A stretch of DNA of 64,000 bases, from contig WEDG01007603.1 in assembly GCA_017591395.1 (NCBI GenBank), positions 40,093 to 104,092 of the forward strand. Reading direction: 5' to 3'. The stretch comes from Schistocephalus solidus. Taxonomy: Eukaryota; Platyhelminthes; Cestoda; Diphyllobothriidea; Diphyllobothriidae. The notes below the pieces were generated by a model, which saw nothing but the letters and a program-made list of their open reading frames with translations, was not told the DNA's origin and made no database searches. Position 1 is the stretch's first letter; every line of letters starts with the position of its first letter. Below, in pieces: positions 10,501 to 19,205 of this stretch. The translations under genes were made by a program, and so were the position numbers.

Positions 10501-13500
10501 CTTCTTTATAGTTTAAAGCGCTATATTTTTATAATCGTGGATGCGAAAATTCCCAGTAAATGTTTCAAAAGATGATTTGGCGAGCATACGCGCTGCTTTC
10601 GATAACTTCTCTTCAGACCAGTACAGTTATAGGGAAACGCTGGAACGTAGTAGAAATTTAAAACATGGAAACCGATAATGTTCGTCCGTTTATTGCGTGT
10701 TATGTGAGAGGTGTGCATAGGGGAAGGATGATAAGAACCAGTGTTAGGCGGCAGTGAGTGTTTAGTAGAGCCGTTCTAGGAGAAGAGGACAGAGATGGCG
10801 CGGGACTACTGATTAAGCGACCGTTGAAGCTAACGCGGAGCTATACGAGACTACTGTGCGCACAAACCACTTCTTCAACAATGGCGATCGCTCTCTGCTA
10901 CTGGTGACATGACACAGTGGCAGGTGTTGATGGGACCTTTCATAAATTACTGTAAACTGCAAGAGTCCCATGCCCGTATAGTGCGAGATGGCGCTGTTTA
11001 TGCTCTTAACTTTATCATAGCATACTGATGATTCTTTATTCTTTGGATAACGCTCGACTCGTGCGACCAATATAACAGGCTCCACAGGAGGAAGAAAATT
11101 AGTAAATGCACATGGAGGTGGTCTGAGCCGGCAACGTATCCTTGCCTTCGCCTCGTAAAAGAGGGTTGGTTGAGAACACTATCTGAAGTCTCTCTGCTGG
11201 AAACGTTTGTTTGTGTGTCAACGCGCTGCTTTTCTGGATACCCTGACCGAAGACATAGGGTAAGAATTTAGCAGCTATACTCAAACCCTAGGAATAAAAC
11301 GTGGAGACGCTAAAAGGTTTTCACTTCTTCAAAGGGCGAAAGAAATCAAGCCATAGAACACACACAAACAAACGAACATTATCGGTTTCATGTTTTAAAT
11401 TTCTGCTACGTTCCACCGTTTTCACTTAACTTTACTGGCCTGAATAGAAGTTATCGAAAGCAGCGCGTATGCTCGCCAAATCGTCTTTTGAATCCTGATA
11501 CGCTAAATATAAACGATGAAGAGTTTCATATTATCGATCTCATTCCCTCTTCCATCTGCCATGAACCGGTCGGCTGACTGCAGGTTGCGGACAGTGTCCG
11601 ACCTGACTTGAACCTCTATCTAAAGTGTAATGCGTATATGTGCGGCTGCAACTAGTGATTCAGGCATACCGGACGCGACCTGACGAACTGATGCTGATAG
11701 CCAGTGTCGTCTTCGTTGTGGTCTAACGCATTTGAGGTGCACCGTATTTTTGAGATTGATAAGTCTGGTGCAAAAAGCACGTTGTCGTTCAGCCAAAACG
11801 CATATTTGGCCTATTGTTCTGTACTAGTATAAAGTCTTAGTAGGAGCAAATGGCAATTTCCGGTCTAGGAGTTAAATTTTCGTATGAGGGGGTTTTAATT
11901 TCATCTGATCTTTTTGTTTAAATCAGCGACATCGAGTTTCCCATATTTATTGCCAAGTTCCGTTTACGAATTCATGTGTTATCTCATGTTATTGTTTCCC
12001 TAGGGCATAGGAGGTCTTTATCGGGGGTATCTGAGCACAATATTCCGTGAGCTGCCCTTCTCTCTAATTCAGTATCCAGTGTGGGAGTTGCTGAAGGTAC
12101 TGTTGATACAGTTTTATCAAAGTTGCAAGCCTTTCTTGCCTAGTTTGGTTAGATTAGGTGTGCCCAACACTGCACTCTTCATTCTCAGGTTTATTCATGT
12201 GAGATCCACCATAAATTTCATCCTTGCGCGCCTCTCTTTACGGTACAGACTTGCCTGGGGCGCAAGTTGATATCTTTGAATTCTGATTGTCTTCGGTTCG
12301 CCAAAAAGCCGCGTATAATTCGATTCGAAAATTTTGGGCACACAAGCACCTTCTCCGTCGAAGATAATGAAAATAAATTAACTAATTTGTAGAGTTAAGT
12401 CATATTATTCTGAACTATCGGAAGTCTCTTGTAAGAAGTTCGGGAAGGACCATTGAAGATGTAGTTTAAATACGACATTTGGCCGATGAGGTCTGCCTCG
12501 AGTCCTAGCAAATGACCGTGTTAATCTTGTCCTGAAGTAGCGAGGAATACAATAATTCTCTCGGTTCCACCCCGCCCATTGGTTTTCTCCTCTTAGTGCG
12601 CTTTGTAGGGGTAGAAAACCCACATAACTTCCCTTTTGACAAACATATCCAACCGGTATACGTGCAAGTCCGTTCAACCGTCGTAATCCAACGATGTCCA
12701 CCGTATGCTCCACAGAAGGGTGTTGCAGGGACGGTCGCTTGCGCGTGAATTAGTTTTAAATGATCGTAGACTTGTACTGCATCTACCACACTCTCTCTCT
12801 CTTCCCTTACCTGCTTGTGCCCGGTGTCAAGAAGACAAGAGGTGGGTTTGAACGCAGGTGAATCATAGCCCACCATATTCATAAATGGCAACAGTGGGTG
12901 GTGCGGCATGAGCCGGCACCTACGCGTGACCATGTTTGGCACGCGCACCCCCCTCCCTCCCCCCGCCCCGTGTTCGGCGTTTGTACGGGCGCTCATCCCA
13001 AATAAGAATAACGCCTGCCGTACCCTGATTTGGCCCCCGTTTTGGTCCAGCACATCTACAACGCGACCCGTTGAGGGGGTTAGGAGCAAGTAGAGGGCGC
13101 ATAAAGTACACAGCACAGTCAAAAACCACCAATGCCGACAACCACATGTAGTTTCGAGTGAAAGCTGACATGCAGGTCACATGCCTTTTCTGTTTAAAGG
13201 AATATGAAGCCAGGTAGGATTCGTGAAGGGCTTCTGTTTCGTAATGTTTATTGCTAAATAAGCCGACTTTCTTAGCTTAGGTGAACTATACGTACCTTTG
13301 TATGCGTACAGCAAAGAAAGAGTACTCAGCAGTCGATGTGCCCACAGTGCTGATAATGGTTGGATGTCTGAGATTAGATACAAAACAAACCTTTTATTGA
13401 TCCTTCGGCTAATAAGTCAGTCCCACCAATGACTTTTTTCGAACTTGACGTCTGCAGACCGTTCGTGTGCTTCAAGGAAGTTGTTTGATCTTGTTAAACA

Positions 13501-16052
13501 GAAGATAGTCCTTCACACTGACCTCTTTCAGACTAATATCAGTAGTATTCTCCAATTTTTCTGTGCCTTTCATCACACCTCTGTTCGAGTATCCTTTAGC
13601 GAGGCGTGGAGAAATACAATCGTCGACACGGCACTACACCCGACGGCCGGCTGACCGCAAGTCAGTTCGCTCTCTGCGGCGCACTTGCTGGTGCCATAGC
13701 AGGTGGCTGTACCACTCCTCTGGATGTTACTAAGACCAGAATAATGTTAGCAGAGGTAAGTTTACGCGCAACTAGGCGATGCAGGAAGTGGTTTATTCCC
13801 CGCTGCAGCTTTTTGTCGGTTGTGCCTATTACCTAGCTAATGCCGCTAGTTTGGTCCTCTATTGAGTAGACTCGGTTTTAAACGGTGAAGCTATCCTCTA
13901 CTTTATCTGTTCAACAGAAAATAACGCCAACGTTTACCGATGGCATCATTTTATGACTCGGCATTCTGGGGATAAATACGTCTTTTCTACCTCCGACTTG
14001 GGGCTGGGACTGAAATATTGTTGGTATTTACTTGTCCCTTCCTAGAACCACAGCGTACTCGTGAATTTTACCTGTTGATTATAAGTCCAACGCTCTAACC
14101 CTCTGCATCACGGGTCGTTATCTTGCCGGGTTAGATCGTGAATATTAACATTGATAATCGCTGACCGATCGGTTACGGGACTCACTCTTCTCCGTTGGCC
14201 TTGGGGCTCACCTTCGTTCCTCGCCAGCAGCTGCACAGCGGCTACTATTATAGGCGCACGACCATTGCCGCCAAAGACAAACCACTGTGCAGCTGCTGGC
14301 GGAACTCTTGAGTGAGCTCCAAGACAACCAATGTTAATATTCAGGATTTAAACCGGCAAGACAACGAGCTCGTGGAGAAGTGGGTTAGAGCGTTGCACTT
14401 CTAATCAACAGGTCGCGGGTTCGTGCCTCGGGCTGATGACGGCTAATGAGCCAGAAATGACCACTCCAGTCTCCCTTCTCTTTTGCGGCAATGTTCATCT
14501 GCCAATTAATAATCGACAAGTTTTACCGACAGTAAAAAGGCAGACTGGAATCGAAATTTCTGGCACATATTTTCGTCCTCAGCAGCCATACCGCTCTGTA
14601 TTCAAACTAACTCTTGATCTTACCTCACTAAAACTACCCGACATAGCCTCTCCTATACTAGTTAACCAGGGAGGCGTAGCTTTAATGGGGCTTTATTCAC
14701 TGTATGAAGATCCGCAATGAATTAACTTCGTAAATGTAACATATTTTGTAATTTTAAAGACGCGCTAGTTTGCTTGACTAAACCTGCCGTCCGGGCTCCT
14801 GTTCAAACATCCGATCTGAATACTGAAAGAGTTTCCGACAAAGCCTAAGTTATTTTTTTCACCATAACCTCCTGGCTTGCCTGTCTCCGATCCCGTTTAC
14901 TTAAATTTGCTCTCACGTTTTTCTTTTTAACACAGCTACCGATTTTGAAAACTTCTACAATTTCGGTTACTAAAGCCTACTAATTTACTGAGGGTCGGAT
15001 TAGTGCTCTTTTCAGAACTGCTTAGCAATTGGTAAACCGTTCGAGAACTGACACTAACCAAAATTTAGCAAGTTCATTTTCTTACCTCAGCTTCTGTCAA
15101 TCATAGCTGCGCACGTGTCGTCAATGTGTCCAATCCTGTTCACTCTTTCCGTATCTTCGAAAATTACAGAAGGACACCGTTCTGGCTTCAGGAAAGGTGT
15201 TTACTGCCATGAAGGTAATCTACACGGAGAGTGGTCTTTCTGGGTAAGAGTGACGTTCTTTTATATCTTATACTGATCTTTTCTTCGTTGGATGTAGGCT
15301 GAGGTGTTCCGTAGTACCATGTATTTACTACTGAAACAGATATTAAAATTCTTGAGAAACTGAGCATTTTTAAAATCGTATTTGAATAAGAACGGTTCCT
15401 GGTGCTGATTGACGTAGGCCACAATCACAGAATGTTGTCTTTCGACTGAACGTCTTCCCACCGGCTATGACCATATTCCCGACGAAATCGCTGCATAAGT
15501 AATGTGTAGGTTCTCGCTTGATATTCAATTCTCCAACCACGCATCCTAGCAAAAGTGCATATAATGTCTAAGTTCTTTCATTCATTTTGTCAGACTACGT
15601 TTTTATATTACACTTTTGAATAAAAAATGTATTTCAGTTTCTACTGCAAGTATGAGATAACCCATTTGCACAAACTGATTTACCTGATTAAACTTTAAAA
15701 ATGCATATTACAGCCAAAGATAGATTTCCCGGAGTAAGTCCTTTGGTCTACTTGGAGTGTTACTTTCCCTCGCAGTTATTATATGGTTTACTGTCATTTT
15801 TGTACACTTCAACCAATAGAAAACACTCCATAGTCGTTATCAGGATTCAATCACGGATCTTCCACCAGATCAAATGACACGTTAAGACTACCCTCCGACA
15901 GCTTCTATCTCTGATTATTCCCATATTTTATCGAAAATCCTAGATTATTTGCCGGTGTGGTTCAGCGGATACTCCTTCTTTCCGTCGGAGGAGCCATATT
16001 CCTCGGTTTCTATGACATAACAAGCCGCTTCTGGTCTCGGAAGCTGAGATAG
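4384..16052 (+). CDS. SLC25A26: Mitochondrial S-adenosylmethionine carrier (7 exons, exon 3 frame-broken)
   Basis: The protein imports S-adenosylmethionine into mitochondria in exchange for S-adenosylhomocysteine, across the inner membrane. Exons: 4384-4594, 8416-8519, 8601-8708, 12004-12096, 13600-13755, 15170-15243 and 15944-16052. All introns are GT-AG and all phases agree, giving 855 nt (284 aa plus stop; the human protein is about 274 aa). The three carrier signatures are PLDTIK (residues 33-38), PCEVVK (exon 3, off-frame) and PLDVTK (212-217). The segments [16 protein letters not shown]-like [22 protein letters not shown] and [11 protein letters not shown] match SAMC rather than other carriers. 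Exon 3 contains a +1 and a -1 shift that cancel, so the gene is untranslatable exactly as given. This could be sequencing error or a real lesion. The introns are full of retroelements. Confidence 0.92.
4595..5998. other. SLC25A26 intron 1, first part: nothing recognised
   Basis: AT-rich intronic sequence with no identifiable repeat or coding frame. The rest of the intron (to 8415) holds the repeats annotated separately, with unassigned sequence between 6348 and 7124. Confidence 0.5.
5999..6130 (+). repeat. Dispersed repeat, copy 1 (partner at 13928-14055)
   Basis: Shares collinear segments with 13928-14055: CCAACGTT..CCGAT.GC..CAT, the GACTGGGACGGAAATATTGT region and TCCCTTCC.AG. In the second copy the repeat abuts a tRNA-like head, which suggests both are bodies of a tRNA-derived SINE. 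The open frame running through 6021-6347 is probably fortuitous. Confidence 0.5.
7125..7562 (+). mobile_element. LINE-A 3' fragment with zinc-finger tail
   Basis: Plus-strand translation gives a Thr/Ser/Pro-rich linker, then [18 protein letters not shown], a stop, [16 protein letters not shown] and [15 protein letters not shown]. These are the second and third C2H2 fingers of the LINE-A C terminus, in the same order as at 17119-17832. It is a 5'-truncated, degenerate insertion in intron 1 of SLC25A26. Confidence 0.7.
7563..8300 (-). repeat. Two degenerate tandem copies of a dispersed repeat
   Basis: 7666-7830 and 8059-8215 align with each other (shared GCAGTCAGC, GTGTTTT.G.GGAGTGG.CG, GAGTCAG.CT, TCTGG.ACTC). 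The second also aligns, inverted, with 63850-64000 (shared CCATTGCAGCCTGA). The family is therefore dispersed, with copies on both strands. No protein is recognisable. Confidence 0.55.
8416..8519 (+). CDS. SLC25A26: SLC25A26 exon 2
   Basis: The acceptor is tgtag at 8415 and the donor gtgagt at 8520. The split codon GCT completes Ala71, followed by [11 protein letters not shown] and [11 protein letters not shown], which align with the second helix and the start of the third helix of SAMC. It ends in phase 0. Confidence 0.9.
8601..8708 (+). CDS. SLC25A26: SLC25A26 exon 3 with compensating frameshifts
   Basis: The acceptor cttttttcag (8600) and donor gtaagc (8709) give 108 nt, in phase with both neighbours. 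The first three codons (Ala-Ala-Cys) are in the gene frame. From about 8610 the conserved [11 protein letters not shown] is one base out of frame. From about 8651 the gene frame resumes with [18 protein letters not shown], leading straight into exon 4. The unshifted frame hits TAA at 8637-8639. A net length of 36 codons is what the family predicts. Confidence 0.82.
9568..10074 (+). pseudogene. PLE-1 C-terminal domain with GIY-YIG endonuclease
   Basis: A 168-residue open frame starting mid-protein. [16 protein letters not shown] and [18 protein letters not shown] lead into the GIY-YIG module: GYIVCTS with the usual Gly after GYI replaced by Val, then [14 protein letters not shown], the helix [13 protein letters not shown], and a C-terminal [11 protein letters not shown]. 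The same module occurs in PLE-1 copies B and E. It would cut target DNA for retroelement insertion. The upstream RT is broken, so it is a remnant. Confidence 0.82.
10275..10317 (+). ncRNA. Hammerhead ribozyme motif, PLE-1 copy A (core mutated)
   Basis: Stem I TGGC/GCCA is perfectly paired. The core CTGCAGA should be CTGANGA, so A6 is changed to C. Stem II is GA-AGTTA-TC. GAAG stands where GAAA is expected. Stem III GGCA/TGCT closes a 7-nt loop. The fold is preserved but two catalytic-core positions are altered, so cleavage is not expected. Confidence 0.7.
10545..11335 (-). mobile_element. PLE-1 copy B, inverted relative to copy A
   Basis: On the minus strand, 11284-11099 encodes [20 protein letters not shown] and LPAQTTSMC, nearly identical to copy A. 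Broken GIY-YIG debris ([13 protein letters not shown] frame, [14 protein letters not shown]) follows to about 10830, then the terminal repeat 10830-10545. Copies A and B therefore meet tail to tail, giving an inverted repeat of about 250 nt. Frameshifts and stops are frequent. Confidence 0.8.
10578..10620 (-). ncRNA. Hammerhead ribozyme, PLE-1 copy B (intact core)
   Basis: Read on the minus strand this 43-nt motif satisfies every core position of a type I hammerhead. Stem I TGGT/GCCA, CTGAAGA (CUGANGA), stem II GA with loop AGTTA and TC, GAAA, stem III AGCA with 7-nt loop GCGCGTA and TGCT, then C as the cleavage-site nucleotide before GCCA. Very short stems II and III and an open stem I are known for Penelope-type hammerheads. 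Predicted cleavage is 3' of the C that pairs with + strand G10582. Confidence 0.82.
11345..11515 (+). mobile_element. PLE-1 terminal repeat, solo copy C
   Basis: About 150 nt matching the terminal repeats of copies A and B (shared ATTATCGGTTTCATGTTTTA and the ribozyme region). No coding sequence follows. It lies immediately beyond the 5' side of copy B, as expected for the pseudo-LTR arrangement of Penelope elements. Confidence 0.75.
11436..11478 (+). ncRNA. Hammerhead ribozyme motif, PLE-1 copy C (one core change)
   Basis: Stem I TGGC/GCCA, core CTGAATA (G8 changed to T), stem II GA-AGTTA-TC, GAAA, stem III AGCA/TGCT with the same GCGCGTA loop. The single change is at an invariant catalytic guanine, so it is probably inactive. 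Confidence 0.72.
12004..12096 (+). CDS. SLC25A26: SLC25A26 exon 4
   Basis: 31 codons, phase 0 at both ends, acceptor ttccctag and donor gtactg. The translation [17 protein letters not shown] followed by [14 protein letters not shown] is the most diagnostic SAMC stretch in the gene (compare human GIQGLYRGYKSTVLREIPF). Confidence 0.94.
12690..12860 (+). repeat. Dispersed repeat shared with 63690-63850
   Basis: Matches 63700-63850: GTCCACCGTATGCTCCACA, GCGCGTGAATTAGTTTTAA, the TCTCTC..CTTCCC stretch and CCCGGTGTCAAGA. The long minus-strand frame 12505-13122 overlaps it and is probably not a gene. The adjacent 12940-13090 is unusually C- and G-rich for this window. Confidence 0.55.
13600..13755 (+). 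CDS. SLC25A26: SLC25A26 exon 5
   Basis: 52 codons, phase 0, acceptor atcctttag and donor gtaagt. It encodes the fifth helix ([17 protein letters not shown]) and the third carrier signature [13 protein letters not shown]. Confidence 0.93.
13928..14055 (+). repeat. Dispersed repeat, copy 2 (partner at 5999-6130)
   Basis: Collinear with 5999-6130 but with small insertions. It adjoins the left arm of the tRNA-like inverted repeat, suggesting it is the body of that SINE on the minus strand. Confidence 0.5.
14056..14440. repeat. Inverted pair of tRNA-like SINE heads
   Basis: The right arm (plus) reads GTGGGTTAGAGCGTTGCACT, then TTCTAATCAACAGG and GTCGCGGGTTCGTGCC, resembling a tRNA D arm, anticodon region and T arm with B box. 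The left arm (minus) carries the same series with TTATAATCAACAGG. A perfect 17-bp inner stem (CGCCAGCAGCTGCACAG at about 14223, its complement at about 14284) closes the inverted repeat over a loop of about 45 nt. It lies in intron 5 of SLC25A26. Confidence 0.65.
15170..15243 (+). CDS. SLC25A26: SLC25A26 exon 6
   Basis: A small 74-nt exon with acceptor aaattacag and donor gtaaga. It begins in phase 0 with KDTVLASGK and ends [10 protein letters not shown] with the Gly codon split as GG|A. Both the length and the phases are what the flanking exons require for the matrix loop before the sixth helix. Confidence 0.85.
15944..16052 (+). CDS. SLC25A26: SLC25A26 exon 7 with stop codon
   Basis: The acceptor is aatcctag. 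The split Gly is completed, then [20 protein letters not shown] and [15 protein letters not shown] precede TAG at 16050-16052. It matches the last helix of SAMC (human GLFAGVFPRM and SLGGFIFLGAYD). Confidence 0.93.
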
Positions 16053-17118
16053 CCGTTTTTATATACCCAGACTGTTGTCTTTCTGTATAAATCTCCTCGA
16101 GTCCCTTCCGCCTTTTGCTTGCAGGGGAAATTGTGTTCTTCGAGCACTGTGTATGCTATTATTAACGAACGTGGGTGGTGTGCACCGATCTGTCCGGACT
16201 GCAAAACGCAAACGAGCATTTCCGCGCCCAGGTAGCATGACGACTATGACCGAAAAGTGTTGCCAACAAAGACAGCAGGTACTGTGAAATGACCACTTCT
16301 GACTGACTGAGTGTCATTAATCAGTGCTATTCGAACGCGGGCTATGCTTCCGACTGCATTCGAACCGAGGTAGTTAATCCTCCAGCAAGGCCCTCCCCAC
16401 TGCACTAACCCACCCGTCTCATGCCGGCTGCGATGGAAATGGATAATTCGGGGTTGGGTATGGTTGTTAGACGACGTCTAGTATTCCAGAAAGGGCCATA
16501 CTAGTTTCCCCTGGCTTTTGGTACTTCTACAACATTTATCGTCGCTATTCAACTGCATGCAAGGGTTTTAGATTAGGTCCTGAGGCTGAACGGGATGACC
16601 GTGTCTCGTAAATTGATCGGTTATTGCTAGTATCCCAGAAGTTTACCCTTGGTCAAAATCTGGTTGCATATGCTTGACCGGCTATAACATGGCTCCCAAG
16701 AAACCACGAGTTCTGTGTAATTACTGTGATTGCAGTCCTTTAGAACGTAAGTTAAACATGTCACAGAGGAGACACTGGTGGCGGATGGTTCGTTCTTCTC
16801 TCTTTGGTCTACTGCGGGCAGGTAAGAACTTCGTCCTGCTCTGTATGCTCCCATTTCATGAGCCTACCTTGACATCGACATGTACATGCAGTACATAACC
16901 AACTGAGTACGGACAGGATGGCTGGAAACCACTTTAGTACAACAGTTGCATTGCGTGCATCAACTTCTTAATCCTTTTTATGACATCGTGCTTGGGGGTC
17001 GTGTCTTTGTCTGATTCAAGTGTGCCCATTAGTTGAGCTCTGAGCGCCAGCGTGGGCCAGAAGCTTGGACAGGTCCCGGCAGCGTGCTGGTATCTAACTC
17101 GCGTGGGGACTTGGTGGT
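16053..17118. other. SLC25A26 downstream region; one tRNA-like fragment
   Basis: No coding sequence is recognisable. On the minus strand around 16358-16425, GTGGGTTAGTGC and GGTTCGAATGC resemble A and B boxes of a degenerate tRNA-derived SINE. No clear polyadenylation signal was found close to the SLC25A26 stop. Confidence 0.35.
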
Positions 17119-17832
17119 TCACTGTTGTGGGTGGTAGCAGGACAGTAAGAATGGCGTGTCGCGTTCTATGCCACCCTGACCGGTTATGCATATTAAGGAG
17201 AACAACACGTTTTCATGGAGGGGCATGTGGCCAAGTAGATTCATGCGGTGTGTGAATGTACGTGGACGGTGTAGAAAATTGAGGCGGGTACACGTTGGTG
17301 CCCCCAAGACTGTTTCACCTGTCTCCGTGCGATGGATTTGCAAGTGACCGATCAGGCCGATGCGACAGGTGAATGTGCGATCACAATGAGGACAGGTTAG
17401 AATCAAGTCCCCATTGCTGATGGATGGGGCGATGCTGGTGTAGGTAGTGGGTGGCGGGTTGTCGAAGATGGTTTCAGGGGGTAGGAATGAGGAAGTTGTG
17501 TCGGTGGTGATCGGTATGGTTTGGCGGCAGGGAGGTGCCGGTGGTCGATGACGGCGGGCATCGGAAGTCGGAGCACCAGTGGTGAGGACGGTCGCCATAG
17601 TGGACTTTGAGGCAAAGGTGGCATTGGGGGTGTTCGTCGATATGGAAGTTGATGTCGGGCTGGTGTTGAATTGCGTTCGAAGATGTTCGACGAGGCTGCT
17701 TAACGCGCGGAATGTGTTGGTAGTGTGGGCATTGACGGTGTGGATCCTAGGTGCCTGTGACTTCGGAGCCGTCTTTTTGTCTCTGGCAGCGGTGATACGG
17801 TTTGCTCTGTTGATTGCTGTCCGATACATCAC
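17119..17832 (-). pseudogene. LINE-A C-terminal zinc-finger tail
   Basis: A 237-residue open frame. A Thr/Pro/Ser-rich spacer is followed by one intact C2H2 finger at residues 147-167 (CPHC, then 12 residues, then HLQIH). A second finger-like unit, PRTFTHRMNLLGHMPLHE, has lost its cysteines. A first degenerate unit, TNTFRALSSLVEHLRTQF, lies near residue 40. Three finger repeats at the C terminus of an APE-type LINE are characteristic of this family. Fingers of this kind probably bind element RNA or target DNA; that role is inferred. Confidence 0.8.
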
Positions 17833-18499
17833 TGAGACTACCGTGGCGACATCCTCTTATAAGAGTCGTTTTGGTAGTCGCTCGTCGTCAATCCTAACCA
17901 GGTGGCCGCTCCATTGCAGTCACGCTTGCCTCAGCATGGCGTGGATGCGGAGGATTCCAGTTCGTTCCAGGACTTCTGTTTCCGGGATCCTGTCGCGCTG
18001 CCGATGCTTCAGTATTCTGTTGAGGCAGCTGAGATGGAGGTGATTCATTTTACTGACTTAGTTTGAGTAGACGGTCCAGGGTTCCGCTCGTACAGGAGTG
18101 TCGTCAAGACGTCGCCCTTGTACATCTTCAATATGATCTTCAGTTGTAGACTGTGGCGATTCAAGGTGGAGGCTTACAGCCGGCCAAATCCCTGGCTGGC
18201 TTTTGAGCTGCGGTGCGCAACCTCATCATCGACTGACCATGCGTGAGCTTGCTTCCAAGATAATCGAAGTTGCGTGCCGTTGACATTGATTCGAGGAGCA
18301 TTGTATTCCGCGCTGGGTGATGGATGGTACATTACCACCGCTGGTTAGTTGATTTTTGGTCCGAAATTTGCGCAGCCGGCGGCGAAGAGGTCTATGCTTC
18401 TTTATGTACTCTCTTCCGTCGCGATGTTGAGGACACAGTCGGCCGCGAAAGGCAGGTCTTGGACTGTAGATGCATGCGTTGGGGCTTGCACACGCCGGC
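17833..18499 (-). pseudogene. LINE-A copy 2 RT, C-terminal half
   Basis: Minus-strand sequence downstream of the SINE insertion encodes LPFAADCVLN (mutated FADD), LFAAGCANFGP, and further downstream the RT thumb and C-terminal motifs, with several frameshifts. The matching nucleotide sequence is visible in copy 1 at about 180-840. It directly abuts the zinc-finger frame. Confidence 0.75.
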
Positions 18500-18509
18500 T
18501 ATTGAGAAA
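18500..18509. repeat. Target-site duplication, left copy
   Basis: TATTGAGAAA, identical to 19196-19205. Removing the intervening 686 bp plus one copy restores the LINE-A reading frame QFLN-SRR. Confidence 0.88.
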
Positions 18510-19195
18510 GTTCGTTTGACCCACCTGTAAAAAACTCGGCGGCCTCGGTGGGATTCGAACCCACCCTGCAAGGGGAAGGCTTGGGTTCAGACAAAGCTCT
18601 AGCCAACTGAGCTACGAGGCCCCACTGGGATCCGTGAGTTTAACCACACTTGGTTCAATTTACACGCTCAGCCTTCTGCAACGTATATAATACACGAATT
18701 CTGATGAAGTAAGCTGAATTCCCAAGCAGGATTTGTTAAGCAATCAATCTAGAACCCACCAGCTGACTACCAGGCACAATTAATATGCAGAGGATTTTGG
18801 TAGATTTGAATAATTCGTTTGACCCACTTGTGAAAAAATTGGTGGCCTCGGTGGGATTCGAACCCACGCCAGCAAGGGGAAGGCTTTTGCAATAATTAAT
18901 TGTGCCTGGTAGTCACCTGGTGGATTCTAGATTGACTGCTTAGGAAATCCTGCTTGGGCAGTCAGCTTACTGTATCAGAATTGTTGGATTCTATTCATTG
19001 CAGTAGGCTGGGCGGGTAACTTGACCCAAGTGTAGTTAAACTCTGATCCCGGTGGGCCCTCGTAGCTCAGTTGGCTAGAGCTTTGTCTGAACCAAAGTCT
19101 TCCCCTTGCTGGCGTGGTTTGGAATCCCACCGAGGCTGCCGAGGTTTTCACAAGTTGGTCAAACGAATTATTCAAATCTGCCAAAATCCTCTACT
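18510..19195. mobile_element. Inverted SINE dimer inserted as one unit into LINE-A
   Basis: Two tRNA-derived SINE copies face opposite ways. Copy 1 (minus) has a tRNA-like unit at about 18540-18625: acceptor stem GGCCTCG/CGAGGCC, D arm TAGCTCAGTTGGCTAGAGC, T arm GGTGGGTTCGAATCCCACC. Copy 2 (plus) has its tRNA-like unit at about 19056-19140, with an anticodon arm CTTTG/CAAAG. Both share about 200 nt of body (AATTGTGCCTGGTAGTC, TCTAGATTGA, ATCCTGCTTGGG). A truncated third T arm sits at 18843-18886 on the inversion axis. The whole is bounded by a 10-bp target duplication, so it arrived as a unit. Confidence 0.85.
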
Positions 19196-19205
19196 TATTG
19201 AGAAA
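19196..19205. repeat. Target-site duplication, right copy
   Basis: TATTGAGAAA, matching 18500-18509 exactly. Confidence 0.88.

Noticed and set aside
12505..13122. 205-codon minus-strand frame
   Set aside because: It overlaps a dispersed repeat shared with 63.7 kb and a GC-rich tract, with no domain; probably chance.
14436..14720. 94-codon frame in SLC25A26 intron 5
   Set aside because: No similarity to the missing carrier segment, which is instead supplied by exon 6 at 15170-15243.
18540..18625. Possible genuine tRNA gene on the minus strand
   Set aside because: The anticodon arm does not fold in this copy, there is an oversized variable region, and the unit is embedded in a SINE body with other copies.
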